This document shows positions 22,253 to 33,663 of a stretch of DNA of 64,000 nt, piece by piece; positions within the stretch are counted from its first letter, which is position 1, and the number at the start of each line of letters is the position of its first letter. This DNA comes from Astropecten irregularis. Taxonomy: Eukaryota; Echinodermata; Asteroidea; Paxillosida; Astropectinidae. The position numbers were made by a program, and so were the translations under genes. The notes beneath the pieces were generated by a model. It did no database searches. It was not told the origin of the DNA and worked only from the letters and a program-made list of their open reading frames with translations. The stretch is from contig OZ020259.1 of the NCBI GenBank assembly GCA_963971285.1, forward strand, positions 3,286,001 to 3,350,000, read 5' to 3'.

Positions 22253-23885
22253 GTTGTGAGACGGTCATGATTGCGCTCAATTTTTTTACACGAAATCCCA
22301 TAGGCCGCCTAGCTATCCACGAATAGTCCATTGATGGAAATGCCATTTTTAGCCTGTAATAATTATGACCGAATAGTTGAAATGCTTAATTAATAATTGC
22401 CATTAGTATCATGAGTGACCCTTGTAGTCAAATACTGTGGTCTAGGCTTTAAGAAAATAGTGAAACTTATCCGTACACAAGTCATGTATAACTGGCATGG
22501 CCCACGGAGGAGGCCACCTTGATTAAAAACTAACAATCGGCTATTAAGGTCACGTCCGGTGAACGGCCAAACAACACAATACACGCACAAATGAATTGAC
22601 CACCGGTCAGTTTATAATAATTGCTGGAGGTCAGTTGGCGAAAAAAACCACAAAAAACAACAAAATAATGAAAAATGAGATTTTAAGCAAAGTTTGCACG
22701 GCGCCATCATCACAAAAACAGTCACCAACCGCCAACTCAATTTGAATAGATTTGCTCAGTGGAGCATTAATGATACCAATAGAATTAAATAGAATCAAAT
22801 AGCCTATACAATAATAAATAATAGCAATACTATAACGAGGAATACATGGACAGAATTACTGTAATTAATTGAAACTGATATCATGCACAAAATAAAAAAT
22901 GCAAATGCGTATACCATAGCTTATAATGTATGGTAATACTATACAACCTTCCATATGGTGTCTCGTGACGAAGTATAGGCCTAGGTATAGCTCTATGGTA
23001 TACTGCAGACCTTTTTATGTATTTGTACAAAACTCGACATTGTATTCAAACGGCACGACAGTGTACACAAAACCCTAGCGCGCTGCCATTGAGTTTTAAT
23101 ATTGATATTAATATTATGACAATTAACAGTTATAGATCAATGCATATGGCCTTCATTGTTTGTTCGTTTTATCCCACTGGAAAATTTTTCTGTGTAAACA
23201 GAGGCACTGTGATAACAAAAGCCTTCGGTAGGGATAGGCTACACTCAATACCACTGTGCAATTCGGCATCCTAGCGTAACTACGAGTATTTAATATAGCT
23301 GGTCGCACCGTAGCACGAAGTGGTTCCACACTGGTAAGTATGTTAATTATCATTTTTCCAGTACTAATTAGATTGTGTATGAACAATTCAATGCAATAAC
23401 TGCTGCTCGTCAACCGAAATAATGAGCCGAATTGTTAGAGCGAAGTGGGCCTGACGATATTCGATCCTTGCAGGATCTTTCTCAATGGATGTGGAACTCG
23501 GCATTTCTATTGTCCTGTGACAGTGTAATGAAGTACAATAGTCGTGTTCTTTGTGGCATAGAGATTTGTTCAGGTGTGACCTATCAGTTTGGCCAAAGGG
23601 TCACTCTTCGCCAAAATCAAAGTTACATGAACAGAAATAGTTGAACCTTTGTGGGTTTCAGTGATCATAGTTTACATGCAGCTCATGTTCGCCTTATATG
23701 AACCCATGGCATGTCACTGGTTATTTGCACGTCTGTCAAACGATGCATTTCTATCGGCTTAAAGCTCGTATTTGTGCGAGCTTTAAAACGAATCTAAATT
23801 TGAAAAAAAAATATGTTTCTAACCAAAATAAGGTCTCTAAATTCAGGAATTGTAGATAATATCAAGATTATATTCAAATTAGGTT
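22253..23885. other. Intergenic, nothing recognised except short motifs
   Basis: One hairpin motif (23449-23485). A short inverted repeat AAGCTCG..CGAGCTT at 23762-23784. No gene. Confidence 0.5.
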
Positions 23886-23934
23886 TGCCCCCCCCCCCTC
23901 CGACGTGGACGAGCCCCGCACACTCAGTGCTTGT

Positions 23935-24050
23935 GAGTGCACGTGAAAAAAAATCACATGCCAGCCAAGGTGGGATTCGAACCCACGACCCGCTGCTTAC
24001 TACTGCAGATGCCATACCACTAGGCCACCGAGCTAGCTGGGATCACAGCA
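23935..24050 (-). mobile_element. tRNA-derived SINE fragment
   Basis: On the minus strand: AGCTAGCTCGGTGGCCTAGTGG (A box region) and GTGGGTTCGAATCCCACC (B box), then TGGCTGGCATGTGA and poly-T. Same type as 17492. An 11-C run precedes it at 23888. Confidence 0.65.
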
Positions 24051-24613
24051 GAAAGTTTGACCTATCTGATTAATCCAGAAACATTACAACCCTGCTGGCG
24101 TTGGAAGAGCCTGGAAATGAACAAACGTGATTGGCCATTAATAATGTTTGGTAATACATTTTTTAACTTTCCCTACTCTGATTGGCTAATGAATGTGACG
24201 TCGTTTTAAGCTGTTCTTATGCCAGTGTGTATTGTACTTTTTAGGAACTCATAGGATAATTTTCTTGCTTTTACCATGTGTACATTGAAATGATTTTGGC
24301 AGTTCAACAGAGCGAAGCTAATGATTAGACTGATGAACACAGTGCTCGTTGTAGTATGATACATAGTTCTTGACAATGCAATTTAGTGCAATTGAAAATT
24401 GACCCATCCGGTACGAATAAGTTGCATAATTGTTCTCCAGCACTGAAAACAATTTCAGGCTTTTATCCCAAGTTTTACCTCAAACGATGTACGTGTTTTG
24501 CATTGTAAAATTGAGAACTAAACTTTGTTTTATGTGCATCAGTTTTCGGAAACACCATGTAAGAATCCTTTTACTTCCGCACTTCTTTTTTCGTTCGCAT
24601 GTACTACTCGTAA

Positions 24614-24659
24614 GGTCTCAACGTTTCGACTAGCCTGCTCTAGTCCTCATCAGGAGACC
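24614..24659 (-). repeat. Dispersed hairpin motif with CTGATGA ... GAAA (hammerhead-like)
   Basis: On the minus strand: GGTCTC, CTGATGA, a stem (GACTAG..CTAGTC), GAAA, then CGTTGAGACC. A near-identical copy lies at 35938-35982 (minus) and a diverged one at 39745-39793 (plus). Confidence 0.6.
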
Positions 24660-24704
24660 ACAGTGGTGCTGGTGAAACTTTGCCCGTGAAACGTTGGTGC
24701 TTAA

Positions 24705-25061
24705 AGGTAGTATCATGCTTTGGTAAGACACCAAAACAGAAATGTTCACAGATTTACGTTTAACTTTCAGGGTATGAAGATGGTGCTGGTAGAAACCTAC
24801 CGTTAAATTTTTTCAACCTGAAATGGTGTACTTGTCCAGAAATTAGTAAAACAACGACCGAAAATCTTTTTGATCTTTTAAAAGATATAAAATAAAGGAG
24901 AAAAAACTTCAGAAATACTGTGGGCGTTTTTCACGATTTTCTCAAAAGGTGGGCACCGTATGGGACTGAAATTTTCACAGATGACTGTGACTGTATCTTT
25001 CTTGATATTGTTGCCCATGAATCTGTACTTCTTTGACAAAAACCAAAGTATGATACTACCT
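24705..25061 (+). mobile_element. TTAA-type MITE, AGGTAGTATCAT family (intact)
   Basis: A 357-bp copy between TTAA at 24701-24704 and 25062-25065. The flanks GGTGC-TTAA-GCAGCTCTGTG again match the inner arm of the GGAGCCAATTTCAT family. Confidence 0.85.
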
Positions 25062-25069
25062 TTAAGCAG

Positions 25070-26230
25070 CTCTGTGATAATATTGACCACCTTTTTTAGT
25101 GAGTATAACATGCCACAGTAGCTCCGATATCATAATATTGATGAACTTGTACAGCTTTTATACCCTGACCCCAATGATAATGATCAACACCAGGAAAATA
25201 TGCTTATAATAATAGAGCAAAGACCTTGCTCTATACATGGCGGTGTAACAGGTCCATTGGTAAAACGCCGTAATTCGGTGAAGCATGACATTTACGCATC
25301 AGTGACTTGGTGCAGTTATTTTGTTCATTTCGTATACAATAGTCCAACAGTACAATGTTTGTCGACGCATTATTATTGGTCTGTTGCTGGGATCGTGAAT
25401 GTTTTTATTACTAGTTAGTATACATGTATAGGTCTATAGGTCTACCCATGCATAGGAAGTTAGGAATACACATTTTGACAGTATACCATGTTGTGTGATG
25501 GAGTAGATTTCTCCATGGTGGTTGTATAATGTCCGTGGTTCAGTTTGCCTGTGTGGCATAAATTAGATATCCGTGCCAATTATCACCACGTCCCTGATGT
25601 TCCTAAGTTCATATCAACCTTGTCAGTTATGGTTAAGTCATACACACAAAGTACCGAGCATCCAGTGAACAACACCGGTTGGTGTTTGGACGTTGTACCC
25701 TCGCCCAGCTTTTCTCCAACAGCCAAGGCCTGCGATTGCGACACCGGCTTGTGACGGAACTCCATGCAGTGCAAGACCAGGAACTTTTTGGTTTGGTCTA
25801 GTCGTGAAACTCCGTCGATGTCCTTCTCGATTTCTATAAACTACAATTTTACACAAAGGGCGGCATATCGTGGAGCCAACAGCTTGTTGTGTCACGTAAA
25901 ATTCGCGGACTATTATAGGCCTGCACACTTTAAAGGTAAACTTTATTTCGTTGCAGTTAACGTTGCCGGTTATACAGTTCTGTGTCTTGTAAAAGTGTAT
26001 CGGTTCATTCTATTCCGGACGACCGCTTGTACTTGTAGTTATATACGCTCGAGGAACAGAGGCAAGGCTGTTTGATACGCCATCGGCAGCCGGTGGAATT
26101 ATTAATAAAGTAGGCATATAATTCTGTCGGCCGACAGAAAATATCATCAGGTATAAGGCCTATTGTTTTATCATTCTCCGAAATGCAATCCGTTATGACC
26201 CCAATCGGCAGCCATATCCCGCCATTTTAT
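25070..26230. other. Intergenic, unassigned
   Basis: Frames on both strands around 25545-26075 lack splice context and recognisable motifs. A lone A-box-like sequence (GGTCCATTGGTAAAACGCCG, 25252) may be a SINE remnant. Confidence 0.45.
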
Positions 26231-26232
26231 TG

Positions 26233-26355
26233 GTAGGCCACTTGGGGCCTGTTTGTTTATGACGAATCCTGCGGTCCGGATCCCATTTTAGCGTACCCTG
26301 CAAAGGAGGTGGATCCCAAAATATCGGATCCTGTGCATTAATCAAACAGGCCCTT
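26233..26355. mobile_element. MITE, GGGGCCTGTTTGTTT ends
   Basis: Left end GGGGCCTGTTTGTTTA; right end AATCAAACAGGCCC. The interior has CGGATCCCATTTTAGCGTA and CGGATCCTG. Relatives at 56083-56562 and 61387-61505. Confidence 0.7.
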
Positions 26356-26429
26356 AGTCTAGCACTCGGAGGTTCTGTATATGGTGCTGTCAGGACTGTG
26401 TTCCCCTCGTGGAGTATTATCGTTCAGAG

Positions 26430-26632
26430 TAATACAGTATCATACGTTGGTTTTTGTCAAGGAAATGCAGATTCATAAGCAAAAATATCAAGAAAGATAC
26501 ACTCCAATCATCTGTAAAATTCCCTGTCCCATACGGTGCCCCATTTTTTTTTGAGAAAACAGTGAAAAACGCCCACGGTATTTTTATAAAATCTTTTCAC
26601 AGGATTGTTGATCTTCCGAAGATCAAAATTGC
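26430..26632 (-). mobile_element. AGGTAGTATCAT-family MITE, partial
   Basis: Carries TATCATACGTTGGTTTTTGTC, CCCATACGGTGCCC and the central GATCTTCCGAAGATC, then stops at the palindrome where the next copy begins. Confidence 0.65.
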
Positions 26633-26638
26633 TTTTAA

Positions 26639-26995
26639 AGGTAGTATCATACTTTGGTAAGGGACCAAAACTGAAATTTTCAAAGAGTTACGTAAAACTT
26701 ACAGGGTATGAAGATGGTTGTGGTAGAAACATACCGTTAAAATGTTTCTGCCTGAAATGGTGTATTTATCCAGAAATTAGTCAAACAACGACCGAAAATC
26801 TTTTTGATCTTTTAAAAGATCAAAAATAAAAGAGAAAACACCTAAGAAATACCGTGGCCATTTTTCGCAGTTTTCTCAAAAAGTGGGCAACGTATGGGAC
26901 TGAAATTTTCACAGATTGCTTTCACTGTATCTTCCTTGATATTTTTGCCCACGAATCTGTATTTCGTTGACAAAAACCAAAGTATGATACTACCT
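26639..26995 (+). mobile_element. TTAA-type MITE, AGGTAGTATCAT family (intact)
   Basis: A 357-bp copy between TTAA at 26635-26638 and 26996-26999, abutting a partial copy in the opposite orientation (26430-26632). Confidence 0.85.
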
Positions 26996-26999
26996 TTAA

Positions 27000-27982
27000 A
27001 TGACCTACATGTATGCTCCAACCCCACATTTTTGTCCTTTGTTATTATCTCAGATAACAGGCAATTTAGACTAATCGGTTTGGATAATGGACTTTGCGTG
27101 GTGAAACGCGATAACCAATTGGTAAACCCTCCATCACACCATATGCATTCTTTTGTTCTGGTTCATCTTTTTTGTATTGTCGTCCAAGGTTAATGATTAA
27201 TTTTACACGCACGTTTTGGCCGACTGTTCAGAACTTGAATTAGACCATACACTATCGAACAATTAGTGTATTTGCACGCGCGTGCTGCACTTTGCTGAAG
27301 AACTATGTACACAGTGAGGTTCATACTGGGTCAAATTATAAGTTCGCAATCAAATTTTTACAAACGAACAGGATCGTTGTACAATCTTGTAAACTGTGCT
27401 GTACCGTACAGTACAGTCTCACTACTGTGTGCTGTGCCATCGGGAGTTTTGGGATTTCATTATTCCATTTCATCGGCAAAGGAATTTAGACTGCTATACA
27501 TGTAGCTCACGAGAGAAACATACGCTTACCGTACCGTGTAACTAACAAAGTGGTTTTCTTGAATGCGTTTTGATCTTTGGTGCAAAAGAACAATTTGGAA
27601 AATAAATGTTAGTTCAACCAAAGCTATAGGCTATTTGGTATAAACTACATGTAAGTATGGTTCCGGAAGCCATTACTTAACAGAGGAAGCGTCTGGCGAT
27701 GCATGCTTGCCTACCAAGGACGACGAATCATACATACAGCTGATCTGCCACAATGGTTTATAACGTATAACGTGTTATGTGCAGTAACGTTGAACAATCG
27801 TGTGTGCACGAAAATGCAATTATTGTTTGGCTTGCATTATGTCTTTTTAAGTGCTATAATTGTGATCAAGGTGTCTTGGTTTCTCAAACTTGATTTCTGT
27901 TTTGCACCGTCCATCAATCTGTACAGGGTCTGAGAATAAAGCAGTGGCCAACTGACCTGCCTGCCCTCTGACGCCCAGCAGC
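27000..27982. other. Upstream region of the single-exon sulfotransferase
   Basis: AT-rich. An acceptor-like pyrimidine tract and CTGTACAG near 27928 may end a 5' UTR intron. No promoter element stands out. Confidence 0.4.
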
Positions 27983-28804
27983 ATGGAGTCTCCATCTCAA
28001 CCAGTCCGGATGTTTCTCTGGACCATCCCAAGGTCAGTGTCCACCGCCTTCGAGCGCTGCATGAGCGGCCTGGGCAACGTGGTCCTGGTACACGAGCCGT
28101 ACACGACGGCCTACTACTTCGGTCCGGACCGCAAGTTCCTCAACACACCCTTCCTGCCCGTGGAACACGACTACTCCTACGTCAAAGTCAAGCAGATGAT
28201 GGAAGCCGAGTTTCCGGACAAGGACTATGTCTTTGGGAAGGACCACGCCTTCTCCCTGGACGAGCGCTACGACATGATCCCGGAGGGCTTCTCCCATGCT
28301 ATCCTGATTCGGGACCCAGCGAGGTCCTTCTCGTCCTTCCACGATGTCTGCGACATGCCCATCCTGAGACATTACAGCATGTTGCCGCACATCATGCCCG
28401 AGGGCTACGCCTTCAAAGAGCTCTACGATCTCTTCGAGCACCTGAGGGTGACCACCGGGAAGGAGCCCATCGTGATGGACTCCGAGGACCTGTTGAGGTA
28501 CCCCGAGCAGATGATCAGGCGCTACTGCGATGCTGTCGGCGTGCCCTTCAAGGCCAGCATGCTGGACTGGGATCCACAGGTCAACGTGACGCAGTCCTGG
28601 GCCAGCAGCTTGAAGCTGATGCAGCACATTGGCGTCTACGAGAAGGCTCTGAAGAGCACCAGCTTCAGCTACCGGGAGCCCAAGCCTGTAGACGTGCTGT
28701 CACTCCCGGCAGACTATCAGCATGCGATCAAAGTATCGCAGCCATATTACGACTTGTTGTACGAGAAGAGAATTGTCCCAGAGGACAGAGAAACAGAGGT
28801 GTAA
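27983..28804 (+). CDS. Sulfotransferase-like protein (P-loop PAPS-binding fold), single coding exon
   Basis: One uninterrupted 273-residue frame, much more GC-rich than its surroundings. The N-terminal FLWTIPRSVSTAF (residues 11-23) resembles the 5'-phosphosulfate-binding loop of sulfotransferases, and LIRDPARSFSSF (108-119) the 3'-phosphate-binding segment, where Arg and Ser contact PAPS. There is no signal peptide or membrane span, so a soluble cytosolic enzyme is likely. This type (W-x-x-PRS-x-S-T-x, HEPY) belongs to a broad, poorly characterised family distinct from the Golgi enzymes further right; the substrate is unknown. An acceptor-like CTGTACAG just upstream (about 27928) suggests a spliced 5' UTR. 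All five coding-gene neighbours with complete models have introns in their coding region and this one does not, so an old retrocopy is possible; the frame is intact. Confidence 0.8.
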   Translation: MESPSQPVRMFLWTIPRSVSTAFERCMSGLGNVVLVHEPYTTAYYFGPDRKFLNTPFLPVEHDYSYVKVKQMMEAEFPDKDYVFGKDHAFSLDERYDMIPEGFSHAILIRDPARSFSSFHDVCDMPILRHYSMLPHIMPEGYAFKELYDLFEHLRVTTGKEPIVMDSEDLLRYPEQMIRRYCDAVGVPFKASMLDWDPQVNVTQSWASSLKLMQHIGVYEKALKSTSFSYREPKPVDVLSLPADYQHAIKVSQPYYDLLYEKRIVPEDRETEV

Positions 28805-29196
28805 ATGTTAGAGGTGCAGCTAGAGAGTTGTAATTTAAGATCATATCGGCCTTATATTACCACAGCTGCCTGTTGCACATGGAAGGACGAACGCGTCCGT
28901 TCTGTGTGAGGAATGCTAGAGCAAGCTCAATTCATTTTGAATCGGGCTTATGACGTCATGAACTCCGCACATTTGATTGGTCATTTTCAAATTACCAGCT
29001 GAAGGTAGCCCAAGTTAGAGAAACACAATCCTGTACCTGTGACTAGTCTTGGTCCAAGACGTTGTTTAAGCGCGAGTCTTTTTTGCCGTTTTTTCACTAA
29101 ACATAAAACGATAGAAGTCTCAATTTTAATCAACGAATCTAAAGTTTTGAGTGAGGGCCAATCAGCAGCCTTTCGACATCTGAATCCAAATTGTAC

Positions 29197-29343
29197 GGTG
29201 TTCCAAAGACGACACATCGCGTCGCTGTGTGAATTGAAGGGGCGACGGCAACGCTCATTACTGCGTCGCCGTCGCATTTGGCCCATAAACGTGTGCACAA
29301 ACTATGGCGACTGCGACGCGATGTGTCGTCTTTGGAACACCGA
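29197..29343. mobile_element. Palindromic MITE, CGGTGTTCCAAAGACG ends
   Basis: A 147-bp CpG-rich element with ~30-bp near-perfect inverted ends (GGTGTTCCAAAGACGACACA and on through TCGCGTCGC) around a GCGACGGC-rich core. No clear target duplication. Confidence 0.75.
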
Positions 29344-30240
29344 AACAGTTCAATAAGTAATTTGGTCACTTATTGGTCGATTTTGTGTGTGGAAAATACC
29401 AGGGGAAATCCACAAAATGACAATTGACTACAATTCAGACAACGCGCGTCATAATACATTATTATTATGTGTACAAGTCCACAGTGCAACCAAATAGGGC
29501 ATTCAGTCCGCAAGCTCACTGATTTTTTGTATACCCCTAAAAATGTGGATTTTGAATTGGAAGACGTTTCGATGAAATCAATCCCTAAATTGCCCTTACT
29601 TTTTTCTTCTCCTTCGAATTCTGTCTTCAGTCTGGCGCTAGTAAGTCAATTTTATATTTTCAGGGTGGTATTTTCGGTGTGGAATTTCAACCTTAATATA
29701 ATTACAAAAATATAATTATTGCCAAAAAAGAAGAATAATTATTGATGGAGTTGGCTTTATGTTTCTGTGTTTTGTTTTTAATTATTTTGCAGTTGTGGCA
29801 GTTTATTTTATTAGACTGTTTTATTGTACTTTTTTGTGCGTTTTTGTTTTTTCTTTGCTTTGCTTGTTTTTGCTTTTTCGTTTTTATTACGTTTTTCTTT
29901 TAGATGACGGTGTCAAAATCTCCGACTAGAGACTATTATTTTAAAAAAGACAGCGATGACCGGGGACTCCTATCACAATAAAAGTATTATGTAGATAATT
30001 AATTATTTTTAGGACGTCCATATTGTTTCATGTACATGTACCTGGTTCTTTTGGGTAAGGCCTACCCATTGGCTGGAAATAAACAACGTTAACGATGGAG
30101 TGTACATGTACTTGTTTTGCCTGTTCAAAGAGGTCAGTGTGATAAACATCTGAAACGGTTAATATATCAAAGTAACATGATAACGAGAACCGTATGTTTG
30201 AAAGTCCAAACCTTTTATATTTACCCTTAAATCATCCATT
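29344..30240. other. Intergenic, T-rich, unassigned
   Basis: Possible distal polyadenylation signal AATAAA at 29977 for the upstream sulfotransferase (low confidence). Otherwise simple T-rich sequence. Confidence 0.4.
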
Positions 30241-30244
30241 TTAA

Positions 30245-30711
30245 AGGTATTATAGTATATCATACTTTGGTTTTTGTCAAAGAAGTTCAGATTTATGGGC
30301 AGAAAATATCAAGGGAGATACAGTCAAAGTCATCTGTGAAATTTCAGTCCCATACGGTGCCCACATTTTGAGAAAACAGTGAAAAACAGCCACAGTATTT
30401 CTTAAGTCTTTTCTCTTTTGTTTTTGATCTTTTAAAAGATCCGAAAAAGATTTTCGGTCGTTGTTTTACTAATTTCTGGATAAACACACCATTTCAGGCG
30501 GAACAATTTTAACGGTATGTTTCTACCAGGACCATCATAGTTATATGTAAATCTGTGAACATTTCTGTTTTGGTCTGTTACCAAACTACCAAAGTATGAT
30601 ACTACCTTTAACGGTTGACTTAAAAAAAAATCAAAAAAAAAATCTGTGAACATTTCTGTTTTGGTCTGTTACCAAACTACCAAAGTATGATACTACCTTT
30701 AACGGTTGACT
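30245..30711 (-). mobile_element. AGGTAGTATCAT-family MITE with tandemly duplicated end
   Basis: The full element spans 30245-30607 between TTAA at 30241-30244 and 30608-30611. Its right end plus flank (ATCTGTGAACATTTCTGTTTT ... ACTACCTTTAACGGTTGAC) is repeated once more up to 30711 after an A-rich linker, a recent ~90-bp tandem duplication. Confidence 0.8.
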
Positions 30712-30862
30712 TAAAAAAAAAAGCACACAATTTTAGGTTCGGTTTATTACTTTAGGTTACCAATTTTGACCCTGGTATTCTTTCCTCCACTCATTTTGAT
30801 TATACTAGATTATTATTCGGTGACCCGTGCCACGGCCGCCACTTTTTACTGGAGCGAAAAAC

Positions 30863-30885
30863 GGGGGGGGGGGGGGGGGGGGGGG
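30863..30885 (+). repeat. 23-base poly-G run
   Basis: An uninterrupted G tract upstream of MRPS14. Could fold as a G-quadruplex; its length in an assembly is unreliable. Confidence 0.8.
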
Positions 30886-30964
30886 TAGCTGTACTGACAG
30901 TGAAGTTATTGGAAATCTAATCCAATGAACAAACGTGCAGTGTATTCATTTGAAAGAAGAAAAA

Positions 30965-31200
30965 TCAAAATAGAGGCTTTTGGCTCAGGCTTCAAAAAGT
31001 AGGCCTACATGGTCTGTTTCGAACCATGCACTCATAATACAGATCTTTATACAGCCTAGTTTCGAATGAGAAACAATGTTTTAGCTTCACTAAAAATGAA
31101 CAAAGCTTGTATTTTCAGCTTGTTCATGATGAAGCTGTACAAAAATCCAGAAGAGGCCCCTTTTAAACAGAAACTAAAAGGCAGTGCAGGTTGCTCAGAC
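30965..31200 (+). mobile_element. GAAACGGAGGCTC-family MITE, degenerate
   Basis: Keeps CAAAATAGAGGCTTTTGGCT, AGCTTCACTAAAAATGAACA and ATTTTCAGCTTGTTCATGATG. It lies directly upstream of MRPS14 exon 1. Confidence 0.5.
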
Positions 31201-31283
31201 AAAGATGATTGGACATCAAACCAGTCTAATAAACTTCCGTGTATGTCTCTTGGTGGCGCTCTAACCATTCACCACTTTGCAAA

Positions 31284-33254
31284 ATGGCGCTTGGTGCTGT
31301 GTGCTTCCGAATGATTAGGAATGTTACAGGAATTTTCAGCAAGGAGAGCATACTTAAAAAGGTAATGTTTAAAGAGTTTAGAAAGACAACATAGCACTTC
31401 ATAGTCGGCCTCCTTTTTAAGGACGAAAAACGAAGCCAGGCCTTGTAAAAAGTAAAAAAGTAACGTTAACGAACTTGTCAGCGCTTATTGTACCTGTTTT
31501 CGAGGAATCAAGTTTTCGAGGGATCAAGTTTTCGAGGGTTGGCCTTCTATATGTCGGTGGTACTGGTAGTGACTCGCAGGCCTGTATCACACAATCAGTT
31601 GATTTGTTTTGTGTACGGTACGTGCTCCACCGCAAGCCACAGTTAACTTCTGTATTGAGTGACTTTTTGTCTTGCTTGGAATACATGCTTACACCCTCGA
31701 AAACCGGTACATCAAGGATATACTGACGTTCTGGCCCACTCACTTGGTTATCGGTCACTTCGGCCATGCACCAGTGCGCATTTTGTCCAGGGCCTCACAA
31801 CGGAAACTTGTTTATTTTAGATATCCATGAAGGAAATGAATGGACCAACCTTGGCCTTGTCCCTGGCCGTCCGTACTTTTCCTAAATATGTCTTGTAGGC
31901 CTACTTGTACTAGGCCTACTCAATACTCAAGTTGAGCAATGAAATGAAATTGATAAATACTAAACTAGAATCGTATATAGGGCCTAGGGGTCCTAGTACC
32001 TATCAAAGCAGGGCAACTCATACGCCAACTAACTCATGATATAATGATGCCCAACAACTCGTACGCTGTTTGGTCAAACTTGTACGCCACTAAACTTGTA
32101 CGTTGAACAACTTGTACACTGAACAACTCGTATGTTAACCAACTCATAGTTTGTTTCAAGGGGTTGGTCGATTTTTATCTGGATTTTTTTCTGCGCGATT
32201 TCCTTTGAGTGATTGGCATTTTTCACTATTGTATGAAAATAAAATGATCTTTCAATCTAGTTTTTCAATCCGTCAATTGACAATATACATTGAATATTGT
32301 ATGGTCTATTTATTCTCTCTTGCTTTATTTTCTGGCTGTAGCATCTTCCTGTACTGTCTACCGTCACTTCTACCGTCACTCTGCCCGGTCAGGCCCCCTC
32401 CAGACCCTACTATGCTGACTGGAGGATGTTGAGGGACGTCAAACGACGTCGGCTCTTCAAGGAGTACGGCGTGGAGAGGAGACGCATCAACTGCATACGG
32501 AAGAACACCATCTTGCCCGATGAACTCAAGGTGTGTATAGATCGATCTGACTGCACGATATACTGTCCTGTCTGCCATTACTGCAGTGTCCCTGTCTGCC
32601 TTTTGTCCGGCAACAAAAGCATTTACGTTTCGCCAGTCCGCCACACTCTATAATTGCAGGGTGTACGTCCCATGATTAGGGGAAAGTGAGTCTAGCTAGC
32701 CCAGAGTGGTTTTTGCTAGAGATTGTATGCCGGGCTAGTACTATTTCGAGCCCTGCAAGTTAAGCTCATCCTTTGCACCTACCTCACAATACAAGAGCTA
32801 TTTACCCACCACACATTTGAACAATCTCAACAAGGGACTACACACAAACCACAACGGGGTGTATTGTGCTATTCAGGACATGGAGGTGGGTTAGGGTTTG
32901 ATATAAAAAGTAAGTTGTTGGAGTGCAATGACAAGAAAAAAAACGTGATTCAACTTTCAAGCAATACATGTGTATACAGTATTTACTGTCCTTGCAAAGT
33001 CAAGTAACTTCCAGCGCTTCATTGAGTAATTAAATCTAAATTTATCTTTGGTTTCTCCCTCTGCACATTAGGAAATTGCCGACCAGGAGATCGCTGCCCT
33101 TCCCAGAGACAGCTGTTGGGTTCGGCAGCGGAACCGCTGCGCCATCACCTCCAGGCCCCGGGCCGTCCAGCACCGCTGGCGTCTCAGCCGCATCGTGTGG
33201 CGCCAGGTCGCGGACGCTAACCACATGGCGGGAGTGAAGCGCTCTTCGTGGTAG
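31284..33254 (+). CDS. MRPS14: Mitochondrial small-subunit ribosomal protein uS14m
   Basis: Three coding exons: 31284-31361, 32342-32530 and 33072-33254 (450 nt, 149 residues; human is 128). It is a component of the mitoribosome small-subunit head that binds rRNA near the decoding region. Exon 1 encodes a basic, hydroxylated, acid-poor start ([13 protein letters not shown]) typical of a mitochondrial presequence. Exons 2-3 carry the family signature: [47 protein letters not shown], and [10 protein letters not shown] near the C-terminus, ending in W before the stop. The zinc-binding cysteines of some bacterial S14 proteins are not arranged as a ribbon, as expected for the mitochondrial form. 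All junctions are phase 0. Exon 1 has no similarity constraint beyond phase and targeting character, so its extent is the least certain part. Confidence 0.93.
32040..32150 (+). repeat. Degenerate CAACTCGTAC tandem repeat
   Basis: Seven variants of CAACTCGTACG / AAACTTGTACG / CAACTCATA in MRPS14 intron 1. Confidence 0.65.
32535..32665 (+). mobile_element. CTGCAGTGTC-family MITE, single arm in MRPS14 intron 2
   Basis: Contains TGCCATTACTGCAGTGTCCC, TGCCTTTTGTCCGGCAACAA and GCCACACTCTATAATTGCAGG, as in the copy at 56965. It starts 5 bp after the exon 2 donor. Confidence 0.65.
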
Positions 33255-33663
33255 CAAGAGGAGGAACTCTGTCTGACTGTCGGTTGGAAGTTCACTTTGT
33301 CAGATGAGAAATTCTACCCCTGACTGACTTGACACTTTGAAGAGGAGAATGTGCCCTAGAATCGATGTATACAGAACTGCTTTAAGCCCAGTTGAAACTC
33401 ACTGCGAATTGCAATGCCAGGAGAATTTGGATGACACATTAACCTATACACGCTGTTTCTTCACTTGTTTTGCAAGTTTCCTTTAAGTTTGAAACACAGA
33501 CTTAAATTTGTTGTATTGGTGGAACTGATTTAGTGAATGAAGGGTGCAATGTCAGCTCTGTGTTATGCAATAATGCCTAGGAAATTGAAGTGTTGTAAGT
33601 CGGCTCTCAAAATGAATTACCTTTGACAAGTAAATATAGTTGGGGAGGAAAGACATTAGCTGT

